NCBI RefSeq assembly: GCF_002939475.1
Contig: NZ_PKFQ01000001.1
Coordinates: forward strand, 1,426,001 to 1,490,000
Direction of reading: 5' to 3'
Source of the DNA: Streptomyces cinnamoneus
GTDB lineage: Bacteria > Actinomycetota > Actinomycetes > Streptomycetales > Streptomycetaceae
Length of the DNA: 64,000 bases
Below, in pieces: positions 36,855 to 46,408 of the stretch. The notes under the pieces were generated by a model. The model was not told the DNA's origin and made no database searches. It saw only the letters and a program-made list of their open reading frames with translations. The position numbers were made by a program, and so were the translations under genes. Positions within the stretch are counted from its first letter, which is position 1. Every line of letters starts with the position of its first letter.

Positions 36855-38450
36855 TCACACGCCGCGGGAGAGTTCCCAGGGCTGGAGTTCCGAGGCGGAG
36901 CTGAGGGCCCATTCCGCGCCGGTGATCTTCTCGCGGACGGCCACGTACTGCTTGCCCTGCCACAGCGGCAGCACCGGCACGTCGTCGGCGATGAGGTCTT
37001 CCGCCTGCTGGAAGTAGCGGGCGGCGGCGTCGCGCTGGGTCGACTCCCGGGACTGCGGGACCAGCTCGTTGCTGATCTTCGTGTTCCGGTAGGGGGAGCG
37101 GAGGAAGTTGTCCTTGCCGACGAAGGGGGCGACGAAGTTGTCCGGGTCCGGGAAGTCGGGGAACCAGTGCATGCCGTAGACGGCGTACTTGCCCTTGGCG
37201 GCCTCGGGGCGGAAGTCCGCCCACTTCACGCCCTGGATCTTGACGTCGAACAGGCCGCTGGCGGTCAGCTGCTTCTGGAGGGCCTTGAAGGCCCGCTCCG
37301 TGCCCTCACCGTAGTGGTCGCTGGTGTAGGTGAGGGTGATCGGCACCGGTGCGCTGACGTTGGCGGCCTTCAGGATGGCGCGGGCCTTGTCGGCGCTGGG
37401 CTCGCCGTAGCGGTTGGAGAAGGAGTTCTGGTGGCCGGCGATGCCGGTGGGGACCAGCGAGTACAGGGGGTCGCTCGTGCGGTCGTAGCCGTCGCGGACC
37501 AGGGCCGCGCGGTCGACGACCTGGGCGATGGCCTGGCGGACCGCCTTGGACTTCACGGTGGAGTCGTCGGTGTTGAAGGCCAGGAAGCTGATCTCCTGAC
37601 CGGGCAGCTCCAGCAGCCGCACGCCCTCGCCGGAGGAGCCCCGCAGCCGGCCGATCTGCTCGGGCAGCAGGGCGCGGTTCATCATGTCGATGTCGCCGGA
37701 CTTGAGGGCCTTCTCCATCGACGCGGCGTCGTCGAAGAAGCGCATCTCGACCTTGTCGTTCAGCACCTTCACCGAACCCCGGTAGTCGGAGTTCTTGTTG
37801 AGGGTGACCTTGACGACGTGGCCGTCCTTCTGTTCGGTCTGGAGGGTGTACGGGCCGGAACCCACCACCTTGAAGCCGCTGCCGAGCTTGTCCTTCTCGT
37901 AGGACTCGCTGTCGACGATCGCCGCGGCCGGGGTGGCTATCTTCTGTGGGAAGGTGGCGTCGGGCGACTTGAGGTGGAAGACGACCTCGAGGTCGCCGGG
38001 GGTCTCCACCTTGTCGATGTTGCTCAGCAGCGAGACGGGGCCGTTCTCGTAGTTGATCGCGCGGGCGCGGTCGATGGAGAACTTGACGTCCTCGGCGGTC
38101 AGCGCGTGACCGTTGGAGAACTTCAGGCCGCTGCGCAGGGTGCAGCGGAACTGCTCGTTCTTGCGGTCCCCGAAGGTGCACTTCTCGGCCGCGTCACCGA
38201 CGGGCGCGGTACCGGAGCGCGGCAGCCGCAGCAGGGTCTGGAAGGTGCTGTGCAGCACGTTCCAGGCGCCCACGTCGTACGCGGCGGCCGGGTCGAAGGG
38301 GGCGGGCGCGTCGGTGGTCTCCTCGAACCGGTCGGTCGTGCCGATGACGATGGCGCTGTCCTTGCCGGCTCCCTCGCTCCCGCCACAGGCGACGAGCACG
38401 GGTGCCAACAGGCCTGCCACGATCGGCAGGACCAACGTCTTGCGGTTCAT
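36855..38450 (-). CDS. family 5 (oligopeptide-type) extracellular binding lipoprotein, copy 2
   Basis: The ATG at 38450 gives 531 residues with lipobox LVAC after MNRKTLVLPIVAGLLAPVLV. Parallel motifs to copy 1 include LKFSNGHALTAEDVKFSIDR, AIAQVVDRAALVRDGYDRTS, FPDFPDPDNFVAPFVGKDNF and VPVLPLWQGKQYVAVREKIT. The two genes form a tandem duplication that has diverged clearly. The shared WQGKQY ending supports common ancestry. It should be an extracellular binding subunit of a peptide-type ABC importer encoded elsewhere. Confidence 0.88.
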   Translation of the reverse strand: MNRKTLVLPIVAGLLAPVLVACGGSEGAGKDSAIVIGTTDRFEETTDAPAPFDPAAAYDVGAWNVLHSTFQTLLRLPRSGTAPVGDAAEKCTFGDRKNEQFRCTLRSGLKFSNGHALTAEDVKFSIDRARAINYENGPVSLLSNIDKVETPGDLEVVFHLKSPDATFPQKIATPAAAIVDSESYEKDKLGSGFKVVGSGPYTLQTEQKDGHVVKVTLNKNSDYRGSVKVLNDKVEMRFFDDAASMEKALKSGDIDMMNRALLPEQIGRLRGSSGEGVRLLELPGQEISFLAFNTDDSTVKSKAVRQAIAQVVDRAALVRDGYDRTSDPLYSLVPTGIAGHQNSFSNRYGEPSADKARAILKAANVSAPVPITLTYTSDHYGEGTERAFKALQKQLTASGLFDVKIQGVKWADFRPEAAKGKYAVYGMHWFPDFPDPDNFVAPFVGKDNFLRSPYRNTKISNELVPQSRESTQRDAAARYFQQAEDLIADDVPVLPLWQGKQYVAVREKITGAEWALSSASELQPWELSRGV

Positions 38451-38899
38451 TGTGTGGGGTTCTCCCTGTGGTGCGATCGGTGCCCGGACCCTACCGATAC
38501 CGGAAGGCCGGTCATACGGGCAGCCGTGAAGTTCTCGCGAAAAGATTAGTGCGGATGGCCGCTCCCGCTGGAACACGGTGAAGTCGACGCGATATCACGC
38601 GGTGATAACGGCACGAGGATGTCCGATATCCGGACGCTGGAACGATTCAGGCACCGAATGATCAATCGGGACACAAGGGTGCGCTTCAACCCCCGTGAGG
38701 GCCCGCGCGGGGCTGTGCAAGCCGACGCGCGGGCGCAAGACGCGGTGACGAACGTCACTCCCCCGATACGGGTGACGGGCAGGCGAATTCGGCCACGGGA
38801 TTCGTCACGGAAAACAGTCGGCCAAACGCCCAGAGTTCCCGACCATTCCCGGTCGTACGCTCAGTGCACACCCTGGTGCATTCCCGTGATCGGCCGTGA
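38451..38899. other. 449-base intergenic region with several palindromes
   Basis: No convincing gene is present. Three perfect inverted repeats stand out: TATCAC-GCG-GTGATA (38593-38607), GTCCG-ATATC-CGGAC (38621-38635) and GTGACG-AA-CGTCAC (38745-38758). The region is AT-richer than its neighbours in parts and presumably carries the promoter of binding-protein copy 2. Confidence 0.6.
38593..38607. promoter_or_regulatory. perfect inverted repeat TATCAC-GCG-GTGATA
   Basis: A 6-3-6 dyad 143 bases upstream of the start of binding-protein copy 2. Candidate transcription factor site; the regulator is unknown. Confidence 0.4.
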
Positions 38900-39595
38900 T
38901 CAGAGGCGGGAGATCATGTCCCGGAGAAAAGAGAGATCCACTTCTTCCAGCGAGCCGACGACTGTACGGCCCGCCGCGGGCGGGATGGGGGCCACCGACG
39001 GCACCGCCACCACCCGGCACCCCGCCGCCTCAGCGGCTCTCACACCCGTCAGGGTGTCCTCGACCACCGCACACCGCCCCGGCTCGGCCCCGAGCCGGGC
39101 CGCGGCCAGCAGGTACGGGTCCGGATGGGGCTTGGTGCGCGCCAGCTCGTCGCCCGCGACGGTCAGCGTGAAGTGCTGCGGGCCGAGGGTGTGCAGCACC
39201 CGGTCGATGATCTCGCGGTGGGAGGCCGAGACCAGTGCCGTGGGCACGCCGTGGGCGGCCAGCTCGGCCAGCAGCCGCCGGGCACCGGGCATCAGCGGCA
39301 CGCCCCGCCCGATCATCTGGGAGAAGCGGGTGTTCAGCAGGACGCTGAGCTCGGCGACGGCTATCTTCGCGCCGGTGGCCTGGATGAGGAACGAGGCGCT
39401 GCGCGTCATCGGGCCCCCGACGACGACCTCGCGCCACTCCTCCAGCAGCTGGTGTCCCAGCTCGGCGAAGACGGCGACTTCGACCTCCCACCAGAAGCCT
39501 TCGGTGTCGACCAGGGTCCCGTCCATGTCGAGCAATACGGCCTGCAGGGCCGGGGCCGCCGAACGGGTGTCGACGGCGGGGATGCTGCTGGTCAT
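38900..39595 (-). CDS. HAD-family hydrolase (phosphatase/phosphomutase-like)
   Basis: The 231-residue protein has motif I LLDMDGTLVDT with both catalytic Asp residues. Motif II is in TALVSAS, a motif III Lys is in ARTKPHPDPYL, and motif IV acids are in VVEDTLTGVRAAEAAG. The cap lies between motifs I and II, which is subfamily IA (beta-phosphoglucomutase or phosphoglycolate phosphatase type). It should act on a small phosphorylated metabolite in the cytoplasm. The substrate cannot be inferred. Confidence 0.9.
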   Translation of the reverse strand: MTSSIPAVDTRSAAPALQAVLLDMDGTLVDTEGFWWEVEVAVFAELGHQLLEEWREVVVGGPMTRSASFLIQATGAKIAVAELSVLLNTRFSQMIGRGVPLMPGARRLLAELAAHGVPTALVSASHREIIDRVLHTLGPQHFTLTVAGDELARTKPHPDPYLLAAARLGAEPGRCAVVEDTLTGVRAAEAAGCRVVAVPSVAPIPPAAGRTVVGSLEEVDLSFLRDMISRL

Positions 39596-39620
39596 CCGCG
39601 CACCTCCTCAAGGGGACGAG

Positions 39621-39663
39621 AAGGCCGGTCCGCCTCCTGTCTCCAGGTCGGCGGACCGGCCTT
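39621..39663 (-). terminator. terminator after the PAC2 gene
   Basis: AAGGCCGGTCCGCC and its exact complement (14 bases) flank a 15-base loop, between the PAC2 stop and the HAD start. Confidence 0.65.
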
Positions 39664-39749
39664 CACCGGACCGACAAGTGTACGACCGATGGTTACGGTG
39701 CGTCGCGTCGATATTTCGCACGGGCCCCGCTGGCCCCCGCGGGACGGGC

Positions 39750-40799
39750 TCAGCCCTCGCCGTCCCGCCCGTCCGTCTCCTCGCCCGGCGTCGCGCCGCC
39801 GCCGTCGTCGTCCTTGGCCGGCGGGCGCGGCGGGCGGGTGCGGCCGCTGGTGGTGTCCCGCAGGTAGGAGGCGTCCCGGCCGCCCTCGGTCAGGCCCGGT
39901 TCGGCGGCCAGGCCGCCCGGCTGGCCCGGCTGGGCGGGCCCGGGCTGGCCGTCCCGGCGGCGCAGATAGCGCTCGAACTCGCGGGCGATGGCCTCGCCGG
40001 ACGCCTCCGGCAGCTCGGCGGTGTCCCGGGCCTCCTCCAGCGACTGCACGTACTCGGCGACCTCGCTGTCCTCGGCCGCCAGCTGGTCCACGCCCAGCTG
40101 CCAGGCCCGGGCGTCCTCTGGCAGCTCGCCCTGCGGCACGCGCAGGTCGATGAGGTCCTCCAGGCGGTTGAGCAGCGCCAGGGTGGCCTTCGGGTTCGGC
40201 GGCTGGGAGACGTAGTGCGGCACGGCGGCCCACAGGCTCACCGCCGGGACGCCGGCGTGGGTGCACGCCTCCTGCAGGATGCCGACGATGCCGGTGGGGC
40301 CCTCGTAGCGGGACTCCTCCAGATCCAGGGTGCGGGCCAGGTCGGGGTCGGAGGTGACGCCGCTGACCGGTACGGGCCGGGTGTGCGGGGTGTCCCCGAG
40401 CAGGGAGCCCAGGATCACCACCATCTCCACGCCCAGCTCGTGGGCGAAGCCCAGGATCTCGTTGCAGAACGAGCGCCAGCGCATGCTCGGCTCGATGCCC
40501 CGGACCAGGACGAGGTCGCGCGTCGCGCCCTCGCCGCCGGGGGCGCCGGTGCGCACCACGGAGAGCCGGGTGGTCGGCCAGGTGATCTTCCGAACGCCGC
40601 CGTCCAGCCAGACGGTGGGCCGGTTGACCTGGAAGTCGTAGTAGTCCTCGGCGTCGAGCGCGGCGAAGACCTCGCCCTTCCATTCCCGGTCCAGGTGCGC
40701 CACCGCGCTGGAGGCGGCGTCACCGGCGTCGTTCCAGCCCTCGAAGGCACAGATCATCACCGGGTCGATCAGCTCGGGTACCCCCTCAAGCTCGATCAC
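39750..40799 (-). CDS. PAC2-family protein (Rv2125-like)
   Basis: The 349-residue protein begins MIELEGVPELIDPVMICAFE and carries GWNDAGDAASSAVAHL, the PAC2 signature named for a proteasome assembly chaperone. GSLLGDTPHTRPVPVSGVTS and GPTGIVGILQEACTHAGVPA are further conserved blocks. The C-terminal 60 residues are polar and Gly/Pro-rich. Bacterial members have no settled biochemical role; a Streptomyces member has, as I recall, been reported to interact with ParA (ParJ). In M. tuberculosis the homologue lies between metH and mshC; here it is on the other side of the glycerol genes. Confidence 0.88.
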   Translation of the reverse strand: MIELEGVPELIDPVMICAFEGWNDAGDAASSAVAHLDREWKGEVFAALDAEDYYDFQVNRPTVWLDGGVRKITWPTTRLSVVRTGAPGGEGATRDLVLVRGIEPSMRWRSFCNEILGFAHELGVEMVVILGSLLGDTPHTRPVPVSGVTSDPDLARTLDLEESRYEGPTGIVGILQEACTHAGVPAVSLWAAVPHYVSQPPNPKATLALLNRLEDLIDLRVPQGELPEDARAWQLGVDQLAAEDSEVAEYVQSLEEARDTAELPEASGEAIAREFERYLRRRDGQPGPAQPGQPGGLAAEPGLTEGGRDASYLRDTTSGRTRPPRPPAKDDDGGGATPGEETDGRDGEG

Positions 40800-40943
40800 C
40801 CAGCGCCTCCTTCCGACCGGGGCCGCACGGGTCTTCCGTTGCGTCCGCCGGTTGCCGTTCCGTGCAGTTGCGGTCGTCCTGCGTGTGCCCCAAGCCTACG
40901 ACTTCGGCGACCCCCCTTCGCAGCCCCTGAGGGGGAGGTACTT

Positions 40944-41984
40944 TCAGCCACGCGTACCCCATCCGGCGCGGTAGGCGCGCCAGTCGGCCTCGGTCGCCGC
41001 GAAGTCCACGTAGAGCGCGAGGCCGAACCGCTGTCGGTGCCGGTCCTCGCGGCTGAGGCCCAGCCTGCTGCCGCGCACGGCGGCGGCGGCCGTCTCCGCC
41101 CGGCTCTGGTGGCCCAGATTGTCGGTGTGGTAGAAGGGCACGCCCATCAGCAGATCCGTTTCCTCTGGTGTGACCTGGAGGGCGAGGGCGGTCTGCCGGG
41201 CCACGTAGCCGCCGTAGAGGTTCTCCCACGGCAGCGCGGTGTCGTAGGACATCACGGCTATCTGGTCCACCCGGCGGGCGACCTTGCCGAAGTAGCTCTG
41301 CGTCCACCACTTGGGGCTGCCGAGCATGCCCGAGGCGGTGTGCATCGAGGGCAGCGGGTCTATCTGCTGGGCGGCGACGGACAGCACGCCGCCTTGCGAA
41401 CGCACGGCCGGGCGCAGGGAGTCCAGCAGGGCCAGGAAGTGGCGGTCGCCGGTGCGCACGGGTTCGACGTCCAGGTGCACGCCCTCGAAGCCGGCCCGCA
41501 GGACCTGGCGCGCGCTCTCGACGACGGCGCTGCGGGCGGCGGGCGAGCCCAGCCAGAGGCCGCCGTCCTGGCCGCGGCCGACCAGCTTGTCGCCCAGCCA
41601 GGCCTGGACCCGTACCCCGGGGAACTCCCGGTGCACGGAGTCGATCAGCCATTTCGCGTTGCGGTACGCCGTGGGCGGCAGGGTGCCGTCGTGCTCCAGC
41701 GGGCCCGCGTGCACGTACAGGTCGCGGATGCCGGTGCCCGCCGTCCGCTCGCGCAGCCGGGCGAGCTCCGCCGGGCCGTGGCGGCCGTCCACCCAGGCGT
41801 GGCCCAGCCAGACGGCGTCCCGGCCGCGGGTGACGGCGTCGTCCGCGGGGGCGCCGGCGTAGGAGGCGCGCAGCGCGCTGCCCGCCGTCACGAGCGGTGC
41901 GAGTACCAGCAGGGCCAGCGCGAGCGCGATGCGGAGCAGCACGCGTTTGCGTGTCAGCCGTCGGCGCGTCTTTGGCCGGTTCAT
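40944..41984 (-). CDS. secreted GH18-like TIM-barrel protein
   Basis: The 346-residue protein has a basic N-terminus and one hydrophobic export helix (VLLRIALALALLVLAPLVTA). The rest resembles a glycoside hydrolase-like barrel: IRDLYVHAGPL, FPGVRVQAWLG, GFEGVHLDVEPV (acidic strand-4 motif of GH18-type folds) and VDQIAVMSYDTALPW. The classical DxxDxDxE is only partly kept (HLDVEPV), so it may be a hydrolase or a binding protein. It lies between PAC2 and glpD; glycerol operons of other Streptomyces have an extra gene (gylX) after glpD, but equivalence is not shown. Confidence 0.7.
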   Translation of the reverse strand: MNRPKTRRRLTRKRVLLRIALALALLVLAPLVTAGSALRASYAGAPADDAVTRGRDAVWLGHAWVDGRHGPAELARLRERTAGTGIRDLYVHAGPLEHDGTLPPTAYRNAKWLIDSVHREFPGVRVQAWLGDKLVGRGQDGGLWLGSPAARSAVVESARQVLRAGFEGVHLDVEPVRTGDRHFLALLDSLRPAVRSQGGVLSVAAQQIDPLPSMHTASGMLGSPKWWTQSYFGKVARRVDQIAVMSYDTALPWENLYGGYVARQTALALQVTPEETDLLMGVPFYHTDNLGHQSRAETAAAAVRGSRLGLSREDRHRQRFGLALYVDFAATEADWRAYRAGWGTRG

Positions 41985-42062
41985 GTCGTCGTCCCCCCTT
42001 TATCCCTTCGAGGGACGTGTGCGGGGGCGGGTTGGTTGCCCTCGGGGGCGAAGACGCCGCGA

Positions 42063-42092
42063 GGGGAGGACCACTCGAAGGTGGCCCTCCCC
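42063..42092 (-). terminator. terminator of the glpF-glpK-glpD operon
   Basis: GGGGAGG-A-CCAC pairs with GTGG-C-CCTCCCC around a 6-base loop, 26 bases after the glpD stop. No T-run follows. Confidence 0.65.
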
Positions 42093-42118
42093 TTCAGGGA
42101 GCCGGTGCCGGCTCGGGG

Positions 42119-43726
42119 TCAGCGCTTGGCGTTCAGCATGTCCTTGACCCGGGTCCGGACGTTTTCGTCGTCCAGGCCGCGGATGGTCAGGGTGGTGCGG
42201 CGGCGCAGCACGTCGTCGACCGTCTCGGCCCACTCGTGGTCGCGGGCGTAGACGACCTGGGCCCAGATCTCCGGGCCGTCGGGGTGGATCCGCTCGCCGA
42301 GCTCGGGGTCCTCGTTGACCAGGCGCGCGATGTCGAAGGACAGCGAGCCGTAGTGGGTGGCGAGGTGACGGGCGGTCAGCGGGTCCATGCGGCTGCCGGG
42401 CTCGCGGTCGACGAGCAGGCGGTGGGCGACCGCGTTGGGGTTGGCGACGCCGGGGAGCGGGGTACGGCGGACCAGGCTGGAGACGGGCTCCATGTCCTCG
42501 GTCAGCGGGCTGCCCGGCACCTTGGCGAGCTTGCTCATGACCGTGCGGCCGATGTGGCGGTAGGTGGTCCACTTGCCGCCGGCGACCGACAGCATGCCGC
42601 CCTTGCCCTCGGAGACGACCGTCTCGCGCTTGGCCTGGGCCACGTCGCCCGGGCCGCCGGGCAGGACGCGCAGGCCCGCGAAGGCGTACGTCATCAGGTC
42701 GCGGTCGAGGTCGGCGTCCTGGATGGAGAACGCGGCCTCGTCGAGGATCTGCTGGATGTCCTCCTCGGTGGCGCGCACGTCCGCCGGGTCGCCCTCGTAC
42801 TGGGTGTCGGTGGTGCCCAGCAGCAGCTGGTCCTCCCAGGGGAGGGCGAAGGTGATGCGGTACTTGTCGATCGGGGTGGCCATGGCGGCCTTCCAGGGCG
42901 ACTTGCGCTTCATCACGATGTGCGCGCCCTTGGAGAGGCGGATCGACGGCGCGGCGCCCTTGTCTTCCAGCTTCCGCAGGTGGTCCACCCACGGGCCGGT
43001 GGCGTTGAGGACGACGCGCGCGTCGATGCCGAACTCGGTGCCGTCCACGCGGTCCTTGAGCTCCGCGCCGGTCACCTTGCCGTGCGTGAAGCGCAGGCCG
43101 GTCACCTCGGCGTGGTTGAGGACCACGGCACCCGACTCGACGGCCGCGCGGACCGTCATGACGGCCACGCGGGAGTCGTTCATCTGGTGGTCGTAGTAGA
43201 CCGCCACGGCCTTGAGGTTGTCCGTGCGCAGGCCGGGGTTGTCGGCCTTGGCCTTGGCCGGGGAGATGACCTTGCCGACGCCGTCGCCGAAGGCGGACAG
43301 CGCCGAGTAGGCGAACACGCCGGCGCCGAGCTTGGCCGCGCCCACCGGGCCGCCCTTGTAGACGGGCAGGTAGAAGGTGAGCGGGTTGACCAGGTGCGGG
43401 GCCACGTCCTTGGCCAGCACCCGGCGCTCGTGGTGGTTCTCCGCGACCAGCTTGACGGCACCGGTCTGCAGGTAGCGCAGACCGCCGTGGACGAGCTTGG
43501 AGGACGCGGAGGAGGTGGCGCCGGCGAAGTCGCCGGCGTCCACCATCGCGACCCGCAGTCCGGACTGCGCCGCGTGCCAGGCGACCGAGGTGCCCAGGAT
43601 GCCGCCGCCGATGACCAGGAGGTCGTACGTCGCGTTGGACAGTCGTTCCCGGGTCTCGGCACGGCCCGGGTTGATGCCGGCGGCCGGGTGCGTTCCCAGG
43701 GTCGGAACGCTCTGCGGGGTTGTCAT
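42119..43726 (-). CDS. glpD: glycerol-3-phosphate dehydrogenase GlpD
   Basis: The 535-residue flavoprotein has the FAD-binding motif LLVIGGGILGTSVAWHAAQS followed by AMVDAGDFAGATSSASSKLV. ARVVLNATGPWVD and GLRVLPGG are family motifs. It oxidises glycerol-3-phosphate to dihydroxyacetone phosphate at the membrane, passing electrons to quinone. The start lies two bases after the glpK stop, which indicates one operon. It corresponds to gylB of S. coelicolor. Confidence 0.96.
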   Translation of the reverse strand: MTTPQSVPTLGTHPAAGINPGRAETRERLSNATYDLLVIGGGILGTSVAWHAAQSGLRVAMVDAGDFAGATSSASSKLVHGGLRYLQTGAVKLVAENHHERRVLAKDVAPHLVNPLTFYLPVYKGGPVGAAKLGAGVFAYSALSAFGDGVGKVISPAKAKADNPGLRTDNLKAVAVYYDHQMNDSRVAVMTVRAAVESGAVVLNHAEVTGLRFTHGKVTGAELKDRVDGTEFGIDARVVLNATGPWVDHLRKLEDKGAAPSIRLSKGAHIVMKRKSPWKAAMATPIDKYRITFALPWEDQLLLGTTDTQYEGDPADVRATEEDIQQILDEAAFSIQDADLDRDLMTYAFAGLRVLPGGPGDVAQAKRETVVSEGKGGMLSVAGGKWTTYRHIGRTVMSKLAKVPGSPLTEDMEPVSSLVRRTPLPGVANPNAVAHRLLVDREPGSRMDPLTARHLATHYGSLSFDIARLVNEDPELGERIHPDGPEIWAQVVYARDHEWAETVDDVLRRRTTLTIRGLDDENVRTRVKDMLNAKR

Positions 43727-43728
43727 GA

Positions 43729-45264
43729 TTACTCCTCGTCCTCGATCCAGCCCATGGTCCGCTCGACGGCCTTGAGCCAGCTCTTGTACTCGCGGTCACG
43801 CGTGTCCGCGTCCATGCGGGGGGTCCACTCGGCGGCCCGGCGCCAGTTGGCGCGCAGGGCGTCGGTGTCCGGCCAGAAGCCGACGGCGAGGCCGGCGGCG
43901 TAGGCGGCGCCGAGGCAGGTGGTCTCGGCGACCATGGGGCGCACGACGGGTGCGTCCAGGAAGTCCGAGAGGGTCTGCATCAGCAAGTTGTTGGAGGTCA
44001 TGCCGCCGTCGACCTTGAGCGCGGTCAGCTCGACGCCGGAGTCCTTGGTCATGGCGTCGGTGATCTCGCGGGTCTGCCAGGCGGTGGCCTCGAGCACGGC
44101 GCGGGCGATGTGCGCCTTGGTGACGTAGCGGGTCAGGCCCGCGATGACGCCGCGCGCGTCGGAGCGCCAGTAGGGGGCGAACAGGCCGGAGAAGGCCGGG
44201 ACGAAGTAGGCGCCGCCGTTGTCCTCGACGGAGCTGGCGAGCGTCTCGATCTCGGCGGCGCTCTTGATGAGGCCCATCTGGTCGCGCATCCACTGCACGA
44301 GGGAGCCGGTGACGGCGATGGAGCCCTCGAGGGCGTAGACCGGCTTCTGGTCGCCGATGCGGTAGCCGACGGTGGTCAGCAGGCCGTTGTAGGAGTTGAC
44401 GGGCTCGCCACCGGTGTTCATCAGCATGAACGTGCCGGTGCCGTAGGTCGACTTGGCCTCGCCCTCGGAGAAGCAGGTCTGGCCGAAGAGGGCCGCCTGC
44501 TGGTCGCCGAGCGCGGAGGCGACGGGCACGCCGGCGAGGGCGCCGCCCTTGGCGGTGCCGTAGACCTCGGCGGAGGAGCGGATCTCCGGCAGCACGGCGG
44601 CCGGGACCTCCATCGACTCCAGGATGCGCTCGTCCCAGTCGAGGCTGCGGAGGTTCATCAGCATCGTGCGGGAGGCGTTGGTGACGTCGGTGACGTGCAC
44701 GCCGCCGTCGGTGCCACCGGTGAGGTTCCAGATGACCCAGGAGTCCATGGTGCCGAAGAGGATGTCGCCGGCCTCGGCGCGCTCGCGCAGGCCCTCGACG
44801 TTGTCCAGCAGCCAGCGGACCTTCGGGCCGGAGAAGTACGAGGCCAGCGGCAGGCCCGTCTCACGGCGGAAGCGGTCCTGACCGACGTTGCGGCCGAGTT
44901 CCTTGCACAGGGCGTCGGTGCGGGTGTCCTGCCAGACGATGGCGTTGTAGACCGGCTGGCCGGTGTTCTTGTCCCACAGCAGCGTGGTCTCGCGCTGGTT
45001 GGTGATGCCGATGGCCTTGACGTCGGCGGCGGTGATGCCGGCCTTCTCGACGGCGCCCGCCACGACCTCCTGGACGTTGGTCCAGATCTCCATGGCGTCG
45101 TGCTCGACCCAGCCCGGCTTGGGGAAGATCTGCTCGTGCTCCTTCTGGTCGACGGAGACGATGCGGCCGTCGCGGTCGAAGACGATGCAGCGCGAGGAGG
45201 TGGTGCCCTGGTCGATCGCCGCGATGAACGGGCCGTGGCCGTGGCTGCCGGTGGTGTCGGTCAT
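43729..45264 (-). CDS. glpK: glycerol kinase GlpK
   Basis: The 511-residue FGGY kinase opens [20 protein letters not shown] (ATPase fold, first phosphate loop). It has QDTRTDALC, the second loop [13 protein letters not shown], and [20 protein letters not shown]. It phosphorylates glycerol with ATP to glycerol-3-phosphate in the cytoplasm and traps the sugar alcohol imported by GlpF. It lies between glpF (47 bases upstream) and glpD (two bases downstream). It corresponds to gylA. Confidence 0.97.
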   Translation of the reverse strand: MTDTTGSHGHGPFIAAIDQGTTSSRCIVFDRDGRIVSVDQKEHEQIFPKPGWVEHDAMEIWTNVQEVVAGAVEKAGITAADVKAIGITNQRETTLLWDKNTGQPVYNAIVWQDTRTDALCKELGRNVGQDRFRRETGLPLASYFSGPKVRWLLDNVEGLRERAEAGDILFGTMDSWVIWNLTGGTDGGVHVTDVTNASRTMLMNLRSLDWDERILESMEVPAAVLPEIRSSAEVYGTAKGGALAGVPVASALGDQQAALFGQTCFSEGEAKSTYGTGTFMLMNTGGEPVNSYNGLLTTVGYRIGDQKPVYALEGSIAVTGSLVQWMRDQMGLIKSAAEIETLASSVEDNGGAYFVPAFSGLFAPYWRSDARGVIAGLTRYVTKAHIARAVLEATAWQTREITDAMTKDSGVELTALKVDGGMTSNNLLMQTLSDFLDAPVVRPMVAETTCLGAAYAAGLAVGFWPDTDALRANWRRAAEWTPRMDADTRDREYKSWLKAVERTMGWIEDEE

Positions 45265-45311
45265 GGTGTGTGTGCTCCTGGGAGTCGTCTGAAGGTCTCG
45301 GCTGTGCTCGA

Positions 45312-46094
45312 TCAGAATGCGAGCTTGTGGATGCCCGCGGCCAGAGCGGCGCCGATGATCGGGCCGACCACGGGGATCCAGGCGTAGCCCCAGTCGGAGC
45401 CGCCCTTGTTCGGCAGCGGCAGCAGCGCGTGCACGATGCGCGGGCCGAGGTCACGGGCGGGGTTGATGGCGTATCCGGTCGGGCCGCCGAGCGAGAGGCC
45501 GATGCCGACGACGACGAGGGCGACCATCAGGGTGCCGGTACCGCTGACCGCCAGCCCCTTGGTCAGACCCATGGTGAGGATGAAGAGCACCAGTGCGGCG
45601 GTGGCGATGATCTCGGTGATGAGGTTCTGCACCGCGTTGCGGATCTCGGGGCCGGTGGAGAAGACGCCGAGCACAGGGCCGGCCTGGGGCGTCGCGGTCT
45701 GGTCGACCATGCCTTCGGCGGGGTTGAGGGTGGCGACGAGCTCCGGGTCCGTCAGGTGGGCCTTGAACTGGCCCATGTAGGTGAGCCACACCAGCGTGGC
45801 GCCGATCATGGCGCCGAGCAGCTGGGAGCCGATGTAGAGCGGTACGTCGCTCCACTCGACGGCGCCGTCGAGGGCGAGGCCGACGGTGACGGCGGGGTTG
45901 AGGTGCGCGCCGGACTTGGCGCCGATGTAGGCGCCGGCCAGTACGGCGAAGCCCCAGCCGAACGTGATGGCGAGCCAGCCCGCGTTCAGCGCCTTCGAGC
46001 GCTTCAGCGTGACGGCGGCGCACACGCCGCCGCCGAGCAGGATCAATACGGCGGTACCGATGGTCTCACCGGTGAAGATGTCGGAGCTGGACAC
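45312..46094 (-). CDS. glpF: glycerol facilitator GlpF (aquaporin family)
   Basis: The GTG at 46094 with AAGGAG six bases upstream gives 260 residues. Six membrane helices and two half-helices carry the NPA boxes in AHLNPAVT and [12 protein letters not shown]. The Arg and Asp after the second NPA are typical of glycerol-conducting channels. The protein allows diffusion of glycerol across the cytoplasmic membrane. It is the first gene of the glycerol operon. Confidence 0.95.
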   Translation of the reverse strand: MSSSDIFTGETIGTAVLILLGGGVCAAVTLKRSKALNAGWLAITFGWGFAVLAGAYIGAKSGAHLNPAVTVGLALDGAVEWSDVPLYIGSQLLGAMIGATLVWLTYMGQFKAHLTDPELVATLNPAEGMVDQTATPQAGPVLGVFSTGPEIRNAVQNLITEIIATAALVLFILTMGLTKGLAVSGTGTLMVALVVVGIGLSLGGPTGYAINPARDLGPRIVHALLPLPNKGGSDWGYAWIPVVGPIIGAALAAGIHKLAF

Positions 46095-46408
46095 CCGCGA
46101 CTCCTTTGTCCTTCGTCCAGGGGAAGGCGAACCCCGGGTCCCTCCGGTGGTCCGCGCCCTCCGTGAGGGCGGTGATCGGTCCCGTGGCACTGCCCACCAT
46201 AGCGAATATTGTCGTTAGGTGTTCGACAATGCCGACCGATGCACGGCAGTTTTCTGCACGGTTAAGGGCGCGTCAAGGGTTCTGTGACCGGAAACTCTCG
46301 GCCAACTGGCCGGAAATATCCGTCTGGATACCGGGCGGTAACAGCCCGGTCTCGAAGGAGGCGGAACGGATGCTCCGCCACCGTTTCCCACCCCCTCAAA
46401 GCCATCCG
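46095..46408. other. promoter region of the glycerol operon
   Basis: This 314-base gap between glpF and gylR holds the glpF promoter and candidate GylR site (separate entry), and at its other end the 3' flank of gylR. No further gene is seen. Confidence 0.7.
46208..46237. promoter_or_regulatory. candidate GylR operator upstream of glpF
   Basis: ATTGTCG and CGACAAT form a perfect dyad with a 9-base spacer (46208-46230). It overlaps GTTCGACAATGCCGACC (46221-46237), which matches the palindrome in front of gylR. The centre is about 125 bases upstream of the glpF start. Confidence 0.6.
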
